A DNA stretch of 64,000 nt from Slackia faecicanis. Its GTDB lineage: Bacteria; Actinomycetota; Coriobacteriia; Coriobacteriales; Eggerthellaceae. Shown piece after piece: positions 59,983 through 64,000 of this stretch. Made by a program: the position numbers and the translations under genes. The stretch is from positions 248,001 through 312,000 of the forward strand of contig NZ_QICB01000001.1 of assembly GCF_003725295.1 (NCBI RefSeq), read 5' to 3'. The notes beneath the pieces are model-generated. The model was not told the DNA's origin and did not search any database. It saw only the letters and a program-made list of their open reading frames with translations. Numbering within the stretch: the first letter of the stretch is position 1; each line of letters starts with the position of its first letter.

Positions 59983-60761
59983 GACCACTCCTTTTCATCA
60001 TCTTCGCCGAACACGAGCTCGCCGCTTCCCTCGATGAAATCGATGGCGATATCGGCGAAAGGGCCGTCTTGAACGAGGTCGACCATCGTGCGCTTGTAAA
60101 GCTCGAGCAGGGCGAGAAAGCTCGCCACGCGGGCGGACAGCGAAGGCGCCTCGGCCAAAACCTCGCTGAACATCATGTGCTTGCGCGCGCTGATGCGGCG
60201 ATGAATCGAACGCACCTGTGTTTCCACCGCAATGGGCTTGGCCGCGATGTGCTCGCTTTCAAGCAGGAACACCTCGCGGCGTGCAAGGGCCCGGGCGGCC
60301 AAGCGCCCCAGGTCGTCGATGGTCGTCTCCTTCAAATAGTCGGGCGCAAGGTCGAGGAATTCCTCGTCGGGTCCGAACAGACGCGGATGCATGAGCCCCT
60401 CATGCTCGAAGCGCGCACCGAGCGCCGCCGCGGCGTTTTTGAACTGCTTGTATACGATCAGGCGCTCGACCAGCATATCGCGCGCTTCGCTGGGAGAAAG
60501 CTCGTCGAATTCATCGAGCGCTTCATCTTCTTCGCGCGGAAGAAGCGAGGCGGCCTTGATTTCGAGCAGCGTCGAAGCCACCAGAAGGAAATCGCTTGCG
60601 ACGTCGAGGTCGAGCTCTTGCATGCGGTCGACGTAGGCGAGGTACTGGTCGACGATCCGCGCCACCGAGATGGAGCCGATATCGACCTTCTTACGACCGA
60701 CCAGATGCAGCAGAAGATCGAACGGCCCCTCGAAGCTGTCTATGCGCACGCGATACGACAT
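59979..60761 (-). CDS. scpA: Segregation and condensation protein A
   Basis: This 260-residue kleisin closes the SMC ring. The N-terminus reads MSYRVRIDSFEGPFDLLLHL, followed by DIGSISVARIVDQYLAYVDR and FLLVASTLLEIKAASLLPRE, all diagnostic. The C-terminal winged helix ends the protein. It starts four bases after the site-2 protease stop with little ribosome binding site, suggesting coupling to that gene. Confidence 0.95.
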   Translation of the reverse strand: MSYRVRIDSFEGPFDLLLHLVGRKKVDIGSISVARIVDQYLAYVDRMQELDLDVASDFLLVASTLLEIKAASLLPREEDEALDEFDELSPSEARDMLVERLIVYKQFKNAAAALGARFEHEGLMHPRLFGPDEEFLDLAPDYLKETTIDDLGRLAARALARREVFLLESEHIAAKPIAVETQVRSIHRRISARKHMMFSEVLAEAPSLSARVASFLALLELYKRTMVDLVQDGPFADIAIDFIEGSGELVFGEDDEKEWS

Positions 60762-60765
60762 AGGA

Positions 60766-61440
60766 CTATATGGCGAACGGGAACAGCAGGCGCGCCAACG
60801 TTCCCGCAGTGACGTCGAGGTATGCGCCGATCGGATTGACGTGGAAGATATACGGCACGAGCAGCACCACGACCATGAACACCGGCAGCGCATAGCGCTG
60901 GATGCGGTAATAGCTTGCAAGCTGCTTGTCGTTGAGGAGCAGCGCGATCACGCTGGAGCCGTCGAGCGGAGGCAACGGAATCAGGTTGAAGAACATGAGG
61001 TACAGGTTCACCAGCGCGAACATGGGCAGGAAGAACAGGTAGAAGTAAAAGAACAGCTCGCTTTCGGCCACCAGCTCGGGCGCCGACGGATAGAACAGCC
61101 ACGCCACGACGCCGGCGAGCAGCGCCATGGCCAGATTGGCAGCGGGACCGGCAAGGCCGACGATGGCCTCGCCTTTCCTCTTGTCCTTGAAATACGATGG
61201 ATTGTACGGCACAGGTTTCGCATAGCCGAAAATAGGACCGCCGAGCGCCAGCAGAAGCAGCGGCATGAGCACGGTGCCGAACGGGTCGATGTGCTTGAGC
61301 GGATTGAGGCTCAGGCGTCCGCGGTTTTTCGCCGTGGGATCGCCCAGCTTCGCCGCGGCGAATCCGTGCGCCACCTCGTGGAACACGATCGCGGGAATGA
61401 AGCTGAGCACAGAACAGATAAGATAAGGAAACGAAGTCAT
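60766..61440 (-). CDS. Site-2 protease family membrane metallopeptidase (M50B)
   Basis: This 224-residue intramembrane peptidase has the zinc motif FHEVAHGFAAAKLGDP near the N-terminus (HExxH), GGPIFGYAKPVPYN and the third ligand in NLIPLPPLDGSS. About six hydrophobic segments are present, without a PDZ domain, so it belongs to the minimal M50B type found beside scpAB in many Gram-positive bacteria. Substrate unknown. The ATG at 61440 fits family length; the alternative at 61491 has no better ribosome binding site. Confidence 0.93.
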   Translation of the reverse strand: MTSFPYLICSVLSFIPAIVFHEVAHGFAAAKLGDPTAKNRGRLSLNPLKHIDPFGTVLMPLLLLALGGPIFGYAKPVPYNPSYFKDKRKGEAIVGLAGPAANLAMALLAGVVAWLFYPSAPELVAESELFFYFYLFFLPMFALVNLYLMFFNLIPLPPLDGSSVIALLLNDKQLASYYRIQRYALPVFMVVVLLVPYIFHVNPIGAYLDVTAGTLARLLFPFAI

Positions 61441-61506
61441 GGTCTCGCAGTCTATCGAAGGGACGGGCGCCTGCGCGAAGCAGGCATTCATGATGCAGAA
61501 GGACTC

Positions 61507-61974
61507 TTACGTAAGTCCCTGAAACGACGTCTGGCGCATCGCCTCGTACGCGCCGATGGCCACGGCGTTGCTCACATTGAGGCTGCGCAAGTCGCGGCGC
61601 ATGGGAATGCGCACGCACGAATCCTGGAAACGCTCGAGGTATTCACGGTCGAGCCCGCGGCTTTCGCGACCGAACACCAGATAGCTTCCCTCGCCGTAGG
61701 AAACGTCGGAATACAGGCGCTCGGCGCTGCCCGTGAACAGGTGGAGTTCGTCTTGGGCATGGGCTTCGAAAAACGCCTCGGCGCAAGGCCAGCGGATTAT
61801 TTCCACCTTATCCCAGTAATCGCAGCCCGCGCGTTTGATGTTGCGGTCGGTCAGGCGAAAGCCCATCGGCTCGACAAGGTGCAAACGGGCGCCCAGGCAT
61901 GCGCAGGTGCGGGCGATATTGCCCGTGTTCTGCGGGATCTCGGGCTCGACGAGCACGATATTCAAAGGCTCCAT
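61507..61974 (-). CDS. trmL: tRNA (cytidine(34)-2'-O)-methyltransferase, TrmL type
   Basis: This 155-residue SPOUT methyltransferase has the N-terminal NIVLVEPEIPQNTGNIARTC and the three knot motifs LVFGRESRGLDREYLER, VRIPMRRDLRSLNVSNAVAI and GAYEAMRQ. It would 2'-O-methylate the wobble base of tRNA-Leu species. AAAGGAAGG lies just before the ATG at 61974. It is located between the ABC-F gene and the site-2 protease. Confidence 0.93.
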   Translation of the reverse strand: MEPLNIVLVEPEIPQNTGNIARTCACLGARLHLVEPMGFRLTDRNIKRAGCDYWDKVEIIRWPCAEAFFEAHAQDELHLFTGSAERLYSDVSYGEGSYLVFGRESRGLDREYLERFQDSCVRIPMRRDLRSLNVSNAVAIGAYEAMRQTSFQGLT

Positions 61975-62054
61975 AACCTTCCTTTCTGAAACGACGGCGA
62001 ACGTATGCGAGACGAAACGCGCGCCCGCCACGCGACGGGCTTCGAAGCAGGCGG

Positions 62055-64000
62055 CTAGGCCTCCTGCTGGCGCGCCATTTCCTCTTCGAGCTCTTCGGTG
62101 AGCAGGAACCACTCCTCCTCCGCCTCGGCCAGGCGCTTCTTGATGCGGGCATGCTCTGCCACGGCATCCGAGCTCGCCGATTCGTTGATATAGAAATCGG
62201 GGTCGGCCATCAGCTCGAGAAGCTCCTTCATGCGCGCGTTGTCGCGCTCCATCTGGGCATCGAGCTCGGCGATGCGCTTGCGATGGTGCTTCAAGGCGGC
62301 ATAGGCCCTGTTGCGGGCCTCGGCTTCGCGGCGCTTCTGCTCCTTGGATTTCGGAGCGCTCGCGCGCGGAGCCGTCAGCTCGACGGGCTTTCCGGGAGCA
62401 GCGGGCGCGGGCTGGGCGGCCTTCGCCTTCGCTTTCGCGCGCTTCTCCTTGGCCGCGCCGCGCTTCGCGCGCGAACGAACGTCGCCTTCGGGCTGGTCGA
62501 GGAAGTCCTCGAGCGAAGACGCCGAAAGATCGCCGCCCTGCTCGAGCTGGCCCGACTTGAACAGGTAGTAATCGTAGTCGCCGTCGTAGACGGTCATCTT
62601 GCCAGGGACCACTTCCACGATCTTGTTGGCCACGCTGCGAATGAGATGGCGGTCGTGCGTGATCAAGACGATGGTTCCATCGAAACGGTTCAGGGCCTGC
62701 TCGAGGATATCGGCGCTCGCGATGTCCAAGTGGTTGGTGGGCTCGTCCAGACAAAGCAGAGGCGCGGGGGCCACGAGCATCTTCGCCAAGGCGAGGCGGC
62801 ACTTCTCGCCGCCCGAAAGCACGCCGACCTTCTTATCGACCGCGTCTCCCTGGAACAAAAACGCGCCGAGGAGGCTTCTGACCTGGCTGATCGTCCAACC
62901 GGGAGCCACGCGGTCGAGCTCTTCGAACACCGTGTTTCCGGGATAGAGCTCTTCGAGCTGGTGCTGGGCGAAGTAGGTCTTGCTCACGTGCACGCCGTAT
63001 TCGATCGACCCGGCATCGGGGGCCAAGGCTCCCGCGATCATCTTGAGCAGGGTCGATTTGCCGGCGCCGTTCGGGCCGACCAAAGCCACCTTCTCGCCGC
63101 GGAAGATGGAGAAATCGAGCCCGTCGTAGACATGCTTCTCGCCGAAAGACTTCGACACGCCGTCGAGGCGAACCACCATATCGCCCGTGCGCGGCGGCTG
63201 CACGAAGTTGAAATGCACCGTTTTCTTTTCCTGAGGCACTTCGATGCGCTGGATCTTCTCGAGCTTTTTCACGCGGTCCTGGACCTGCTTGGCCTTGGTG
63301 GGCTTGTAACGGAACTTCTCGATGAACGCCTCCATATGGGCGATCTCTTCGGCCTGCTTTTCGGCCTCCTGTTTCAGACGCTCGATATGCTCCTCGCGTT
63401 GACGCAGATACGACGAGTAGTTGCCCTTATACAGCTGCAGGCGGCCGCCATCGATTTCGGCGACGCGATCGACCATATTGTCCATGAAGGCGCGGTCGTG
63501 CGAAACCACCACCACGGCGCCTTCGTAGCCGCGCAGAAAGCCTTCGAGCCACTTCACGCTTTCGAGGTCGAGATGGTTGGTGGGCTCGTCGAGCAGCAGC
63601 ACGTCGGGCTTGCGAATCAAGAGCTTGGCCAAGGCGATGCGCATCTGCCAGCCGCCCGAAAACTCGTTCGTCGAGCGGGACATGTCTTCCTCTTTGAAGC
63701 CGAGGCCGAACATCACGCTTCTGACCTGGGATTCAAGAACGTATCCGCCCAGCGATTCGTACACGTCGCGCGCGCGGCCGCACGCCTTGAGCGCTTCCGG
63801 GGTCGGGTTGTCTCCCAGGCTTTCTTCGAGCTGCTGCAGGCGACGTTCGGCTTCGAGCACCTCGGACTGGCTGGAAATGACTTCTTCGAAAATGGAGCGG
63901 TCCTCCATTTCGATGGCTTCCTGCTCGAGATATCCCGCCTGGGCGCCGCGGGCGAACACGATCTGGCCTTCGTCGGCATCCTCGTTGCCCGTGATGATGT
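62055..64000 (-). CDS. ABC-F family ATPase (cut by window end)
   Basis: About 648 residues are visible, and the frame is open to base 64000, so the N-terminus including the first Walker A is outside. Visible are the first domain's signature [15 protein letters not shown] and Walker [12 protein letters not shown], an Arm/linker region rich in Glu and Lys (P-site tRNA interaction motif region), then the second domain's [32 protein letters not shown] and [12 protein letters not shown] basic Ala/Lys linker and a C-terminal coiled coil follow, as in Uup/EttA-like translation factors. No membrane segments. Confidence 0.94.
   Translation of the reverse strand, partial: IITGNEDADEGQIVFARGAQAGYLEQEAIEMEDRSIFEEVISSQSEVLEAERRLQQLEESLGDNPTPEALKACGRARDVYESLGGYVLESQVRSVMFGLGFKEEDMSRSTNEFSGGWQMRIALAKLLIRKPDVLLLDEPTNHLDLESVKWLEGFLRGYEGAVVVVSHDRAFMDNMVDRVAEIDGGRLQLYKGNYSSYLRQREEHIERLKQEAEKQAEEIAHMEAFIEKFRYKPTKAKQVQDRVKKLEKIQRIEVPQEKKTVHFNFVQPPRTGDMVVRLDGVSKSFGEKHVYDGLDFSIFRGEKVALVGPNGAGKSTLLKMIAGALAPDAGSIEYGVHVSKTYFAQHQLEELYPGNTVFEELDRVAPGWTISQVRSLLGAFLFQGDAVDKKVGVLSGGEKCRLALAKMLVAPAPLLCLDEPTNHLDIASADILEQALNRFDGTIVLITHDRHLIRSVANKIVEVVPGKMTVYDGDYDYYLFKSGQLEQGGDLSASSLEDFLDQPEGDVRSRAKRGAAKEKRAKAKAKAAQPAPAAPGKPVELTAPRASAPKSKEQKRREAEARNRAYAALKHHRKRIAELDAQMERDNARMKELLELMADPDFYINESASSDAVAEHARIKKRLAEAEEEWFLLTEELEEEMARQQEA

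Overview
The window is about 60% GC, with Gram-positive style ribosome binding sites (AGGAGG variants) and many TTG/GTG starts. Gene content points to a strictly anaerobic actinobacterium of the Coriobacteriia, probably an Eggerthellales relative such as Slackia or Eggerthella: anaerobic ribonucleotide reductase with its activase, Pta/AckA acetate metabolism, a DUF512 radical-SAM-like protein and a lantibiotic-type immunity module. The taxonomic call is an inference from gene content. Because GC is high, many long open frames lie opposite real genes and have been left out.

Layout. 1-2034: the 3' end of nrdD, then nrdG. 2242-4146: a polysaccharide flippase-like membrane protein. 4250-9313 (minus): a six-gene module made of a LanF/LanE/LanG-type ABC exporter, a YxeA-family protein and a response regulator/histidine kinase pair, with no lantibiotic gene nearby. 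9526-16922: a CBS-pair protein, DHA2-type MFS exporter, EamA-GNAT fusion, Spo0M-like protein, rhodanese lipoprotein, GNAT protein and a small membrane protein, separated by several non-coding stretches. 17137-28556: dinB behind an SOS box, a GT2 glycosyltransferase, convergent pta and ackA, hinT, xseB-xseA, a zinc peptidase, RNase D, a lipid kinase and a TerC protein. 28823-36451: an anchored hypothetical protein, an intact IS3-family element that has landed in the loop of a terminator, a CmpB-like membrane protein, pyrE, two divergent amidohydrolases and tRNA-Pro(GGG).

36770-48743 is the accessory region. It opens with a Wadjet/MksBEF-type plasmid-defence operon (jetA-jetB-jetC, minus strand) in which jetD is not seen. 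It continues with very small ribbon-helix-helix and membrane-peptide genes, a possible phage toxin/immunity pair, an orphan DUF1778 antitoxin whose acetyltransferase toxin is cut to a 14-codon stub, two candidate small RNAs, a tRNA-Leu(CAG), and a decaying siphophage head module: portal remnant, minor head protein with a C-terminal nuclease-toxin-like domain broken by two frameshifts, scaffold, and capsid remnant.

48763-64000 is a conserved housekeeping block, all on the minus strand, read in the order ABC-F, trmL, site-2 protease, scpA, scpB, rluB-type synthase, aroA, cmk, plsC, ispH, a Tat-exported M23 peptidase, DUF512, der, plsY, gpsA. Tight overlaps (ATGA junctions, or a TTG start inside the upstream gene) point to long polycistronic transcripts linking lipid synthesis (plsC, plsY, gpsA), isoprenoid and aromatic precursors, chromosome condensation (scpAB) and ribosome maturation. 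Both window ends cut genes: nrdD lacks its N-terminus and the ABC-F gene lacks its N-terminus.
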